Assembly: GCA_958346135.1 (NCBI GenBank)
Contig: CATVQN010000077.1
Coordinates: 1 to 6,076, forward strand
Reading direction: 5' to 3'
Source: an uncultured Eubacteriales bacterium
GTDB taxonomy: Bacteria > Bacillota > Clostridia > Monoglobales > Monoglobaceae
Length of the DNA: 6,076 nucleotides
This document shows positions 1 to 6,076 of this stretch, piece after piece; the stretch's first letter is position 1; each line of letters starts with the position of its first letter. Below the pieces are notes generated by a model. The model was not told the DNA's origin, did no database searches, and saw nothing but the letters and a program-made list of their open reading frames with translations. A program made the translations under genes and the position numbers.

Positions 1-332
1 GTACAGGAAAACAGATATGCCGTCAGGTCAAAGCTGGTGAAGGCATTGCTGCTGGCGCCGGTTTTGGCAAACAGGTCAAAAGCATTGCCGCCGTCCTCCT
101 GCTCAAAGAGTTTATGTTCCAGATAATGCGCAATCCCATCCGGAACCGTAGTCATTTCTTGCTCTCCCGGCACCTGAAAGGTACGGTCAACCGAACCGTA
201 TTCCGTGCCGTAAATGGCGTAGTATTTGCTAAATCCCTTCTTGGGGAAAACATAAACACGAAGACCGCTCTCGTGAACTGCAAACTGCATTTCTTCCTTT
301 AATTGTTCGTTTCTGACCGTTTGAATCTCCAT
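1..332 (-). CDS. M16-family zinc peptidase, YmfH-type, N-terminal part (3' end outside window)
   Basis: The first 110 residues of an M16 metallopeptidase; the gene runs off the window start with no stop. The start ATG at 332 is 1 nt after the TAA of the preceding M16 gene, with GGAGAGGGGGAAG in that gene's last codons as ribosome binding site. The zinc motif HxxEH is intact as HYLEH (H69, E72, H73), inside GIAHYLEHKLFE. It is followed by FAKTGASSNAFTSFDLTAYLFS, which is characteristic of the YmfH branch and of M16 enzymes generally (the conserved N-x-x-T/S segment after the metal site). The third zinc ligand, a downstream glutamate in M16, would lie outside the window. The protein is likely the catalytic partner of the upstream HxxEH-less subunit. 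Full M16B proteins of this type run to about 420-430 residues, so roughly three quarters is missing. Confidence 0.9.
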   Translation of the reverse strand, partial: MEIQTVRNEQLKEEMQFAVHESGLRVYVFPKKGFSKYYAIYGTEYGSVDRTFQVPGEQEMTTVPDGIAHYLEHKLFEQEDGGNAFDLFAKTGASSNAFTSFDLTAYLFSC

Positions 333-333
333 A

Positions 334-1611
334 TTATTCTTCCCCCTCTCCGCCGGCGTTTCCTTTCAGGAAATATACCGTGTCCGGCTTCACCTTCTGC
401 ATAACTGCCTGAATCTGCTCCCGGGTCACCTTCTGCAGACAACCAAGCAATTCCTCCAGACTCTGCTCCTGACCCATAATCACCTGGCTGAGGTAATAGT
501 CCTCCATGGCACGCAGACTGTCCTCAATGGAATGCAGACCGGTGGCCATATATTTCTTTGCGGCCTCAATTTCCGCATCCTCAATTTCGCCCTGCTGCAT
601 TTTGCGAAGCTGGACTAAAATCTCATCATAGGCCGCCTGATAGTTCCGGGTCTCAATACCGGAGCTGATCATCATCACGCTCTTAAATCGATCCGTACGG
701 CAGGACGCATAATAGGCAAGGCTCAGTTTTTCCCGAACATTGTTAAACAGCTTGGAAAAGGGACTGCCACCGAAAATACAGCTGCCCAGCATCAAGGCAT
801 AATACTCCTCTGCGGTAGGCGACACGCCGCAGCACAATCCCATAGCCAGCTTACTCTGAACCGCATCAATTTCCTCGGTAACGTTTTGCATCTCACTACG
901 GCTCGATACCGCAACCTGCGTCTTACAATAGTCCGCATCTCTGGGGGCAAGCCTTTCTGCAAAAGCCTTCTGAACCCATTGTACCGCATCATCATCTACC
1001 GTGCCGCCCATAAAGATATCCACCTTGGCAGAGCGCAGCACCTCTTTGTAAAACCGGTAGAGCGTCTGCGGCGTAATGCCATCCAAATCCTCCACATATC
1101 CGGCCTCAAACATACCGAAGCCTTCGGTGCCGAACATGGCCTCCCGGCATTTTACATCGGTATATTCCTTTTTATCGTTAATCAACCCCAAAATTGCCTG
1201 ACGAAGATTGGTTTTCTCACTTTCCACATAATCCGGCATAAACCCGTCGTTCTGTACCAACGGTGCAAAGACAAACTCCTGTAAAAATGCAAGCGCCTGA
1301 CCGGTGAGATTCTCACCGATGTAGGCATCTGCAATATACTCCATAGTGAAGTAGAGAACCTCTCCGTCTCCCTTCATCCGAACTCCGGCACTGCAGGAGG
1401 CACTGTACATATCCTCCAAATGCCTTGCCATATCACTAAGCTTTGGGTATTTCTGCGACCCTCTTTTGAGCACCGAGGGCAAAAGTGCCGCTGAAGTCAC
1501 CGTCTCCCGCTTTAACGGGATATGAAAAAAGATGCTGAGCGTGTTGGTCTTGAACTTCGAATCCTCCAAAATCCGAAGATCAACCCCTTGACAGATCGAT
1601 TTTGTCTGCAT
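334..1611 (-). CDS. M16-family peptidase-like protein, YmfF-type (no HxxEH zinc motif)
   Basis: Protein of the M16 (pitrilysin/insulinase) fold, most like B. subtilis YmfF; databases often label this family as EF-P 5-aminopentanol modification-associated. The chosen ATG at 1611 gives 425 residues and has an excellent GGAGGAG 8 nt upstream. A longer in-frame start at 1683 adds 24 residues without family-like sequence. The N-terminal half has the typical start (KFKTNTLSIFFHIPL, 19-33; ALLPSVLKRGSQKYP, 42-56), but no HxxEH, so it cannot bind catalytic zinc alone. The C-terminal half has FGGSPFSKLFNNVREKLSLAYYASCR (280-305 region), which includes R293 and Y300, resembling the substrate-binding R/Y pair of M16 proteins. 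The last codons (Gly/Glu-rich tail GGEGEE) also supply the purine-rich ribosome binding site of the next gene, 1 nt away. This suggests translational coupling and complex formation with that partner. The molecular role is not established from sequence. Confidence 0.88.
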   Translation of the reverse strand: MQTKSICQGVDLRILEDSKFKTNTLSIFFHIPLKRETVTSAALLPSVLKRGSQKYPKLSDMARHLEDMYSASCSAGVRMKGDGEVLYFTMEYIADAYIGENLTGQALAFLQEFVFAPLVQNDGFMPDYVESEKTNLRQAILGLINDKKEYTDVKCREAMFGTEGFGMFEAGYVEDLDGITPQTLYRFYKEVLRSAKVDIFMGGTVDDDAVQWVQKAFAERLAPRDADYCKTQVAVSSRSEMQNVTEEIDAVQSKLAMGLCCGVSPTAEEYYALMLGSCIFGGSPFSKLFNNVREKLSLAYYASCRTDRFKSVMMISSGIETRNYQAAYDEILVQLRKMQQGEIEDAEIEAAKKYMATGLHSIEDSLRAMEDYYLSQVIMGQEQSLEELLGCLQKVTREQIQAVMQKVKPDTVYFLKGNAGGEGEE

Positions 1612-1657
1612 AATTTTTACTCCTCCGTTACAAATGAAATCCTGATTTTTCTTTTTT

Positions 1658-1666
1658 AGTGTACCA
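1658..1666 (-). promoter_or_regulatory. possible extended -10 promoter for the M16 gene pair
   Basis: On the minus strand, TGGTACACT matches an extended -10 (TGnTAnnnT), with the -10 hexamer TACACT at 1658-1663. It lies about 47 nt upstream of the preferred ymfF-like start. No good -35 is seen at 16-18 nt. A promoter is needed somewhere in this gap because the preceding unit ends in a terminator, but this choice is tentative. Confidence 0.3.
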
Positions 1667-1733
1667 CAGTTTTCACATTCCATACGAAACTACCGCCGCC
1701 CGTAAGATATACTGCAGCAATGCCATCAAGTCG

Positions 1734-1769
1734 AAAAAGCGGACATTGCCCAAAGGGGGAATGTCCGCT
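1734..1769 (-). terminator. intrinsic terminator of the alaS-HIT unit
   Basis: On the minus strand, a perfect 10-bp stem AGCGGACATT / AATGTCCGCT (arms 1760-1769 and 1738-1747) is extended inside by three C-G pairs beyond a single mismatch and closed by a 4-nt loop. It is followed directly by a T run (plus-strand A run 1734-1738). The hairpin begins 5 nt past the HIT stop. The T run is on one side only, so it acts on minus-strand transcription. Confidence 0.9.
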
Positions 1770-1774
1770 CCGTA

Positions 1775-2116
1775 TCAGCCCGGAGGCCAACCGAGATTCC
1801 GACCTGCCAGCAAATGAAAGTGGAGATGCCCCACCGTCTGACCGCCGTCCCGGCCGCAGTTATTCACAATCCGATAACCGTTTTCCGCAAAGCCACGATC
1901 CGCCGCCAGCTTGGCTGCCACCGCAAAAATATGGCCTACAACACCGGCATTCTCGTCATTTAGCTCGTTGGCAGACGCAATATGCTCTTTCGGAACCAAA
2001 ATAATGTGTGTCGGTGCCTGCGGATCAATATCCAAAAAGGCATAGACCTTCTCATCCTCATACACCTTAGCTGAAGGAATCTCTCCCCGAATAATCTTAC
2101 AGAATAAACAATCCAT
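1775..2116 (-). CDS. HIT-family (Hint-like) nucleotide hydrolase/transferase
   Basis: Small cytoplasmic histidine-triad protein of 113 residues, the normal size for the Hint/PKCI branch. The histidine triad is GHLHFHLL (H97, H99, H101), where the middle-to-last histidines serve catalysis on nucleoside phosphoramidates or acyl-adenylates in this family. The N-terminus MDCLFCKI has a CxxC (C3, C6), which with H45 (PKEH) matches the structural zinc site of many bacterial Hint proteins. The end, LLAGRNLGWPPG, is the conserved Hint C-terminus, so the protein is complete. The Shine-Dalgarno AGAGGTG lies 7 nt before the ATG and overlaps the TAG stop of alaS, giving tight coupling to the synthetase. 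Family knowledge includes hydrolysis of aminoacyl-AMP by Hint proteins; the actual substrate here is not known. An intrinsic terminator follows 5 nt after the stop. Confidence 0.94.
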   Translation of the reverse strand: MDCLFCKIIRGEIPSAKVYEDEKVYAFLDIDPQAPTHIILVPKEHIASANELNDENAGVVGHIFAVAAKLAADRGFAENGYRIVNNCGRDGGQTVGHLHFHLLAGRNLGWPPG

Positions 2117-2128
2117 ATTCTTTCACCT

Positions 2129-4762
2129 CTATTTCTGTAATGACGCCACAAGCTCTTCGACCAGTGCCAGAGCCTCCTCCGCCTTGGACGGGTCCTTGCC
2201 GCCGGCCTGTGCGGATTCCGGCTTTCCGCCGCCGCCGCCGCCCATGGTCTTGGCAACCTGAGAGATTATCTTTCCGGCATGTGCGCCCTTGGCAGTCGCC
2301 GCCGGTGTTGCCATGGCAATGATATTCACCTTGCCATCGTTCTTTGAAGCCAGCACCACAACCGCATCCTCGCACTGCTGCTTTAATTGATCTCCCATCT
2401 CACGCAGGGTATTCATATCCATGCCGCCTTCCATCAGCCTGACTACTACTGTTGTTCCGCCGACTTCCCGGGCATCATCCATAAGACTTCCTGCGGCCTC
2501 CTTGGCCATTTTGCTCTTTAGACTGTCGTTTTCACGTCTGCACTCCCGCAGCTCTTCCTGAAGGCTTTCCGCTTTTCTGACAATCTCTTTGGGACCGGTT
2601 TTGAGTGCCTGTGCGGTCTCCTGTATCATTGCTTCCTTTTCATCCAGCATCCGAAGAACCCCAAAGCCTGTTACACCCTCGATTCTCCGCACACCGGCCG
2701 CAACGCCGGTTTCAGACAGAATCTTAAAAAGTCCCAGCTTGCCGGTAGACGCCGCATGGGTACCGCCGCACAGCTCCATACTGTAATCTCCCATCTGTAC
2801 CACCCGAACAATCGAGCCGTACTTCTCGCCAAACAGCGCTGTTGCGCCCATGGCCTTAGCTTCATCAATGGGTTTTTCCTGACAGACGATGGCTAAGTCT
2901 TCTAAAATTTTGCGGTTTACCTGTTCTTCAGCCTCCCGAAGTTCTGCCTCGGTCATAGCTTCAAAATGGGAAAAGTCAAACCGCAGCCGATCCTCGGATA
3001 CATAAGAGCCAGCCTGCGCCACATGATTTCCCAGCACGTTTTTCAGCGCCGCCTGGAGCAAATGCACCGCAGAGTGATTCCGGCGAATCGCCAGCCGGCG
3101 TTCGGTGTCAATCTTGGTCATAACCGAATCTCCGACCTGAATGCTGCCGCTCTCTACAACACCCTTATGCAGGAATTTTCCATTCCGCTTTTTGGTATCC
3201 AAAATCCGAACTAGGCATCCGTTTCCTTCCAGCACACCGGTATCGCCGATCTGGCCGCCGCTTTCCGCATAGAAAGCCGTCTTGTCCAGAACCAAAACCA
3301 CCTCATCTCCGGTCTCTGCTACATCCGTCAGTACACCGTTTCGGCCGATTCCCAAGACTTTCGCCGAAACGCTGTCGTGGTCATAGCCGTCAAATTCCGT
3401 ATTGCCTGCAATCACCGCAAAAATATCCTCTTCCCAGGCCGCATCCTCCATGTCTCCCCGTGCGGTACGCGCCCGACTGCGCTGATCCTCCATCAACCTC
3501 TGGAATTCATCCTCATCCACCGTAAGGCCGTCCTCACTGACAATTTCACGGGTCAAATCAATGGGGAAACCATAGGTATCATACAGCTTAAAGGCCTGCT
3601 GTCCGGAGAGCTCTGCCTTGCCGTCAGCCTTGATGTCTTCCATATAACCCTTTAATATATCCAGGCCCTGGTCGATGGTCTCTGCAAACCGTCCTTCCTC
3701 GGTCTTAATCACTTTTTCAATATAGTCAAAATTTCGCCGCAGCTCAGGGTATGCACTCTCGCTCTCCTGTACCACCGTCTTTGCCAGCTTATACAGGAAG
3801 GGTCCTTCAATCCCCAACAGCTTTCCGTGTCTTGCCGCACGGCGCAGTAGCCGGCGCAGCACATAGCCTCGGCCTTCGTTAGAGGGCAAAACCCCATCGG
3901 ATACCAAGAACACCGTACTGCGGATATGGTCGGTAATCACCCGCAAAGAAATATCCGTCTTTCGATCCTTTCCGTAATCCACCTTCGCCATAGAAGCTGC
4001 AGTGTCCAAAATCCTGCGTATGGTATCCACCTCAAAAATAGAGGTCACGCCCTGCATAATGCAGGCCATACGCTCCAGCCCCATACCGGTGTCAATATTC
4101 GGATGCGCCAGACGATTGTAGTTGCCGTTTTCATCCTTATCAAACTGGGTAAACACCAGATTCCAAAACTCCACATAACGGTCACAGTCACAGCCCACTG
4201 CACAATCCGGACTGCCGCAGCCGTACTCCTCTCCGCGGTCAAAATAGATTTCCGAACAGGGGCCGCAGGGGCCGGTGCCAATCTCCCAGAAATTGTCCTC
4301 CTTGCCCAAAAAGACAATGCGGCTTGGATCCACACCGACGTTCTTGGTCCAAAGCTCTACGGTCTCCTTATCCTCTTCATAGACGCTGACCCAAAGTCGA
4401 TCTTTGGGGATTTCCAAAACCTCGGTAATAAATTCCCACGCCCACTGGGTCACTTCGGTCTTGAAATAATCGCCGAAGGAAAAGTTCCCCAGCATTTCAA
4501 AAAAGGTACCGTGCCGCGCCGTCTGCCCTACGCACTCAATATCCGGGGTACGGATGCATTTCTGACAGGTGGTAACCCGCTTGCGGGGCGGCGTTTCCTT
4601 CCCCAAAAAATATGGCTTCAGCGGCGCCATACCGGCGTTAATCAACAGCAGACTCGCATCCCCCTGGGGCACCAGCGGGAAGGAGGGAAGCCGCAAATGA
4701 CCTTTACTCTCAAAAAAACTCAAAAACTTCTCTCGTATTTCATTTAATCCCAGTTTCTCCAT
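2129..4762 (-). CDS. alaS: alanyl-tRNA synthetase (AlaRS)
   Basis: Class II aminoacyl-tRNA synthetase that charges tRNA-Ala with alanine in the cytoplasm, with an editing domain that clears Ser- and Gly-tRNA-Ala. The 877-residue length is normal for bacterial AlaRS. The catalytic domain occupies the N-terminal part: class II motif 2 region RHGTFFEMLGNFSFGDYF (84-101) and motif 3 GMGLERM (226-232). A cysteine cluster (C182, C187, C191, C193) lies just before DRYVEFWN. The editing domain carries the zinc ligands HSAVH (H563, H567) and CGGTH (C665, H669), all intact, so editing should be functional. A charged, probably coiled segment (~705-760) leads to the DHHA1/C-Ala domain with GGGGGG (841-846) and AQAGG. 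The start ATG has Shine-Dalgarno GAGGAG 6 nt upstream. It has its own strong promoter and is followed 12 nt later by a HIT gene. Confidence 0.98.
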   Translation of the reverse strand: MEKLGLNEIREKFLSFFESKGHLRLPSFPLVPQGDASLLLINAGMAPLKPYFLGKETPPRKRVTTCQKCIRTPDIECVGQTARHGTFFEMLGNFSFGDYFKTEVTQWAWEFITEVLEIPKDRLWVSVYEEDKETVELWTKNVGVDPSRIVFLGKEDNFWEIGTGPCGPCSEIYFDRGEEYGCGSPDCAVGCDCDRYVEFWNLVFTQFDKDENGNYNRLAHPNIDTGMGLERMACIMQGVTSIFEVDTIRRILDTAASMAKVDYGKDRKTDISLRVITDHIRSTVFLVSDGVLPSNEGRGYVLRRLLRRAARHGKLLGIEGPFLYKLAKTVVQESESAYPELRRNFDYIEKVIKTEEGRFAETIDQGLDILKGYMEDIKADGKAELSGQQAFKLYDTYGFPIDLTREIVSEDGLTVDEDEFQRLMEDQRSRARTARGDMEDAAWEEDIFAVIAGNTEFDGYDHDSVSAKVLGIGRNGVLTDVAETGDEVVLVLDKTAFYAESGGQIGDTGVLEGNGCLVRILDTKKRNGKFLHKGVVESGSIQVGDSVMTKIDTERRLAIRRNHSAVHLLQAALKNVLGNHVAQAGSYVSEDRLRFDFSHFEAMTEAELREAEEQVNRKILEDLAIVCQEKPIDEAKAMGATALFGEKYGSIVRVVQMGDYSMELCGGTHAASTGKLGLFKILSETGVAAGVRRIEGVTGFGVLRMLDEKEAMIQETAQALKTGPKEIVRKAESLQEELRECRRENDSLKSKMAKEAAGSLMDDAREVGGTTVVVRLMEGGMDMNTLREMGDQLKQQCEDAVVVLASKNDGKVNIIAMATPAATAKGAHAGKIISQVAKTMGGGGGGKPESAQAGGKDPSKAEEALALVEELVASLQK
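2225..2242 (-). repeat. GGC trinucleotide run encoding the AlaRS polyglycine motif
   Basis: Five consecutive GGC codons plus one GGA encode Gly841-846 of AlaRS. The glycine run is a conserved element of the C-terminal DHHA1 domain. The near-pure GGC run is a plausible site for slippage, but the family motif explains its presence. Confidence 0.8.
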
Positions 4763-4765
4763 ACT

Positions 4766-4837
4766 TTACTCCTCTTTCCCGTCGGGCAATTGCAGGGGTC
4801 TGCGCCACCGTGCGGCAAGGCCATGGCCTGCCATCAT
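4766..4837 (-). CDS. possible 23-codon upstream ORF in the alaS leader
   Basis: In the alaS leader, an ATG at 4837 (followed at once by a second ATG) opens a 23-residue frame, MMAGHGLAARWRRPLQLPDGKEE. Its TAA stop sits 3 nt before the alaS start and in the same frame. The last two codons (GAG GAG) are the alaS Shine-Dalgarno, so a ribosome finishing this ORF would cover the alaS initiation site. Against it: the purine stretch GGAAG touches the first ATG and is only 3 nt from the second, which is poor spacing. A 24-codon open frame of this composition could also be chance. Three alanine codons (GCA, GCC, GCA) are present, not a striking enrichment. Confidence 0.2.
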   Translation of the reverse strand: MMAGHGLAARWRRPLQLPDGKEE

Positions 4838-4918
4838 CTTCCGGCGAATATCTTTATGTAAAATTCATCAATACAAAATTTATGTGATCTCTTTTTGTTT
4901 CGTGAGAACATTGTATCT

Positions 4919-4947
4919 ATTATACCAAGGAATCCCTTATCCGTCAA
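4919..4947 (-). promoter_or_regulatory. strong sigma-A promoter of alaS with extended -10
   Basis: On the minus strand, a -35 box TTGACG (4942-4947) is followed by exactly 17 nt and a perfect -10 box TATAAT (4919-4924). The -10 is preceded by TGG, which makes an extended -10 (TGnTATAAT). Transcription should start near 4912, giving an alaS leader of about 150 nt. It lies in the gap between ktrA and alaS and points toward alaS, so it is the obvious promoter for the alaS-HIT unit. Confidence 0.88.
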
Positions 4948-5024
4948 GCACTCGGTCGCAGAATTTTATCATGCATAAATCACAAATGCGAAAAGCCGTA
5001 ACACTCTTCTGCTTCCTGTGTAGC

Positions 5025-5053
5025 AAAAAAACAGCCAAACATCGACCGTGTTT
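5025..5053 (-). terminator. possible weak intrinsic terminator after ktrA
   Basis: On the minus strand, 27 nt past the ktrA stop, AAACA and TGTTT form a 5-bp stem around a 7-nt loop. Five nt later there is a run of seven T (plus-strand A run at 5025-5031). The stem is AT-rich and short and the gap to the T run is unfavourable, so termination would be inefficient. It is the only terminator-like element seen between ktrA and the alaS promoter. Confidence 0.25.
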
Positions 5054-5079
5054 AATCAAAGCGGATTTCCTTGCATCCT

Positions 5080-5724
5080 CTATTTAATCAACGGTTTTAA
5101 ATCACTGTTTTTCCCCATAATGATCAGCGTATCCTCCGGATTAAAAACATAGTCTACATCCGGCAGCATCTGTACATCACCATCGTGCTTCACTCCTAAA
5201 ATGCTGACCTTATGCTTTCGCCGTACATCCTTTTCCAAAATGGTTCTTCCATGCCATCCGGAAGGCGTAGAAATCTCATAGATAGAATAATCCGGAGTCA
5301 CTTCAATAAAGTCAATGACATTGCTGGCACCGTATTTGACCGCAAGGCGCTCTGCCATTTCCCGCTCCGCATAAACCACATAATCTGCACCGTTGCGCAA
5401 AAGCAGCTTTTTATGAACATCCCGAGTCGCACGGGCAATGACAAACTTCGCCCCCTGCTCTTTCATCATCACCGTAGTTTCCAGTGCCTCCAGAAAATTA
5501 TCGCCTACGGCAACAATGCAGAGATCAAAATTTCGGATTCCAAGGGACGCCATAAACTCCTCGTTGGTGGAATCACCGATTCTGATGTTCCGAACATAAT
5601 TTGCCGCCTGATCTGCACGTTCCTCGTTTTTTTCAACTGCGAGCACTTCGTCACCCTGCTCCTCAAACTTTTTCGCCATATGCCGGCCAAAACGACCCAG
5701 ACCGACAATAAGAACTGACTTCAT
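5080..5724 (-). CDS. ktrA: KtrA/TrkA-type RCK potassium channel regulatory protein
   Basis: Cytoplasmic gating subunit of a Ktr/Trk K+ uptake system; in this family an octameric ring binds nucleotide and opens the membrane subunit. The protein has 214 residues, close to the usual ~220 of single-domain KtrA (E. coli TrkA is about twice as long with two RCK units). Residues 1-130 form the TrkA_N Rossmann fold, with VLIVGLGRFG at 4-13 giving the GxGxxG nucleotide loop (G8, G10, G13) and an acidic residue (E31) ending beta-2, as expected for NAD(H)/ATP-type binding. Residues ~135-214 form the TrkA_C (RCK_C) lobe, which in several Firmicutes binds c-di-AMP; that property is family knowledge and not visible here. 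The start ATG has an imperfect Shine-Dalgarno (AAAGGCGGT) 7 nt upstream. It lies 26 nt after the ktrB stop, so the two are surely co-transcribed. Confidence 0.93.
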   Translation of the reverse strand: MKSVLIVGLGRFGRHMAKKFEEQGDEVLAVEKNEERADQAANYVRNIRIGDSTNEEFMASLGIRNFDLCIVAVGDNFLEALETTVMMKEQGAKFVIARATRDVHKKLLLRNGADYVVYAEREMAERLAVKYGASNVIDFIEVTPDYSIYEISTPSGWHGRTILEKDVRRKHKVSILGVKHDGDVQMLPDVDYVFNPEDTLIIMGKNSDLKPLIK

Positions 5725-5750
5725 AAAACTACCGCCTTTCTTCTATATTA

Positions 5751-6076
5751 TTACCCAACCTGAATTTTTCCCAACGGGTACCGGGACTTCGACTCTCGTT
5801 CCCTGGAGGAAAACATCAGCAAAAACGTCACCGAACCGACTCTGCCGATCAGCATAAGAAAAATCAATATACTCTCTGACACCTTACCTAAATCTCCGGT
5901 CAGTCCCAGAGAACTGCCCACCGTTGCAATGGCCGACGAGGTTTCAAACATCGCCGTCATGAACGAGGTGCCCTCCAATCCCGATATCACCAGCGCTGAG
6001 CATAGCGAGATACCAATATAAAACACCGCAATGGATACTACGGTCTGCAATACATCCCCGTTGATTCTGCGGCGGA
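5751..6076 (-). CDS. ktrB: KtrB/TrkH-family potassium transporter, C-terminal part (5' end outside window)
   Basis: Membrane subunit that carries K+ across the cytoplasmic membrane, working with the RCK protein encoded just downstream. Only the last 107 residues are present; the frame stays open to the window edge, so the gene starts beyond 6076. Visible parts are the motif RRRINGDV, a hydrophobic helix (VVSIAVFYIGISLCSALVI), then a re-entrant pore loop ending in ATVGSSLGLT. This matches the fourth selectivity-filter segment of the TrkH/KtrB superfamily, whose filters centre on a conserved glycine. A last hydrophobic helix follows (ILIFLMLIGRVGSVTFLLMF), where the GRVG element is typical, then a short charged cytoplasmic tail ending YPLGKIQVG, the usual end of KtrB-type proteins. 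An in-frame TTG at 6050 is internal and not the true start. The superfamily call is firm. KtrB rather than TrkH/TrkG is inferred from the single-RCK partner and the tail. Confidence 0.9.
   Translation of the reverse strand, partial: RRRINGDVLQTVVSIAVFYIGISLCSALVISGLEGTSFMTAMFETSSAIATVGSSLGLTGDLGKVSESILIFLMLIGRVGSVTFLLMFSSRERESKSRYPLGKIQVG

Noticed and set aside
886..1284. A 132-codon plus-strand frame opposite the ymfF-like gene
   Set aside because: It is the antisense shadow of a well-supported M16-family coding region, with no recognisable domain.
1720..2004. A 94-codon plus-strand frame across the HIT gene and its terminator
   Set aside because: It is antisense to the HIT coding region and includes the terminator stem; low-complexity Pro/Ser/Arg composition is typical of a shadow frame.
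3926..4747. A 273-codon open frame on the plus strand opposite alaS
   Set aside because: It is the antisense shadow of a certain alaS coding region, shows no domain-like sequence and has no convincing ribosome binding site.
4780..4815. GGTGGC in the alaS leader as a possible T-box core
   Set aside because: The surrounding AGGGTGGNACCGCG consensus is absent, the variable base after TGG does not match the tRNA-Ala discriminator A, and no terminator/antiterminator pair follows.
4814..4832. Near-palindrome GGCAAGGCCATGGCCTGCC as an operator or terminator
   Set aside because: It lacks a T run, has a one-base asymmetry and would fold with a very small loop; GC-rich sequence of this kind readily gives such palindromes, and I cannot link it to a known regulator.
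4884..5087. A 67-codon plus-strand frame across the ktrA-alaS gap
   Set aside because: It starts at a non-ATG codon without a ribosome binding site, runs antisense across the strong alaS promoter and overlaps the ktrA end; its composition is not protein-like.

Overview
This is a 6.1 kb stretch of a bacterial chromosome in which every supportable gene lies on the minus strand, so biological order runs from high to low coordinates. The gene set (KtrB/TrkH-type potassium channel, KtrA-type RCK protein, alanyl-tRNA synthetase, HIT hydrolase, YmfF/YmfH-type M16 pair), the GGAGG-like ribosome binding sites and the cysteine-rich insert in the AlaRS catalytic domain all point to a Gram-positive anaerobe of the Clostridia, perhaps Lachnospiraceae-like. 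The family-level placement is inference. Nothing suggests a mobile element, phage, CRISPR array or recent transfer; this looks like core genome.

Region 6076-5080: the 3' end of a ktrB/trkH-type potassium transporter, cut by the window edge, followed 26 nt later by a complete ktrA-type regulatory subunit. Together they form a potassium uptake system. Region 5079-4763: a 317-bp gap holding a weak possible terminator for ktrA, a strong sigma-70/sigma-A promoter with extended -10, and a leader of about 150 nt before alaS. The leader has no recognisable T-box, but contains a possible 23-codon upstream ORF whose last codons form the alaS Shine-Dalgarno.

Region 4762-1775: alaS (877 aa, full length), followed after 12 nt by a small HIT-family hydrolase whose ribosome binding site overlaps the alaS stop codon. 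A well-formed intrinsic terminator begins 5 nt after the HIT stop and closes this unit. Region 1774-1612: terminator plus a possible promoter for the next unit.

Region 1611-1: two consecutive M16 (insulinase/pitrilysin-like) proteins, 1 nt apart. The first (YmfF-like) lacks the HxxEH zinc motif but keeps the R/Y pair of the C-terminal half. The second (YmfH-like, cut by the window start) has HxxEH. The arrangement suggests a two-subunit enzyme. No previously undescribed system is evident. The most interesting points are the alaS leader, the alaS-HIT coupling and the split-active-site M16 pair.
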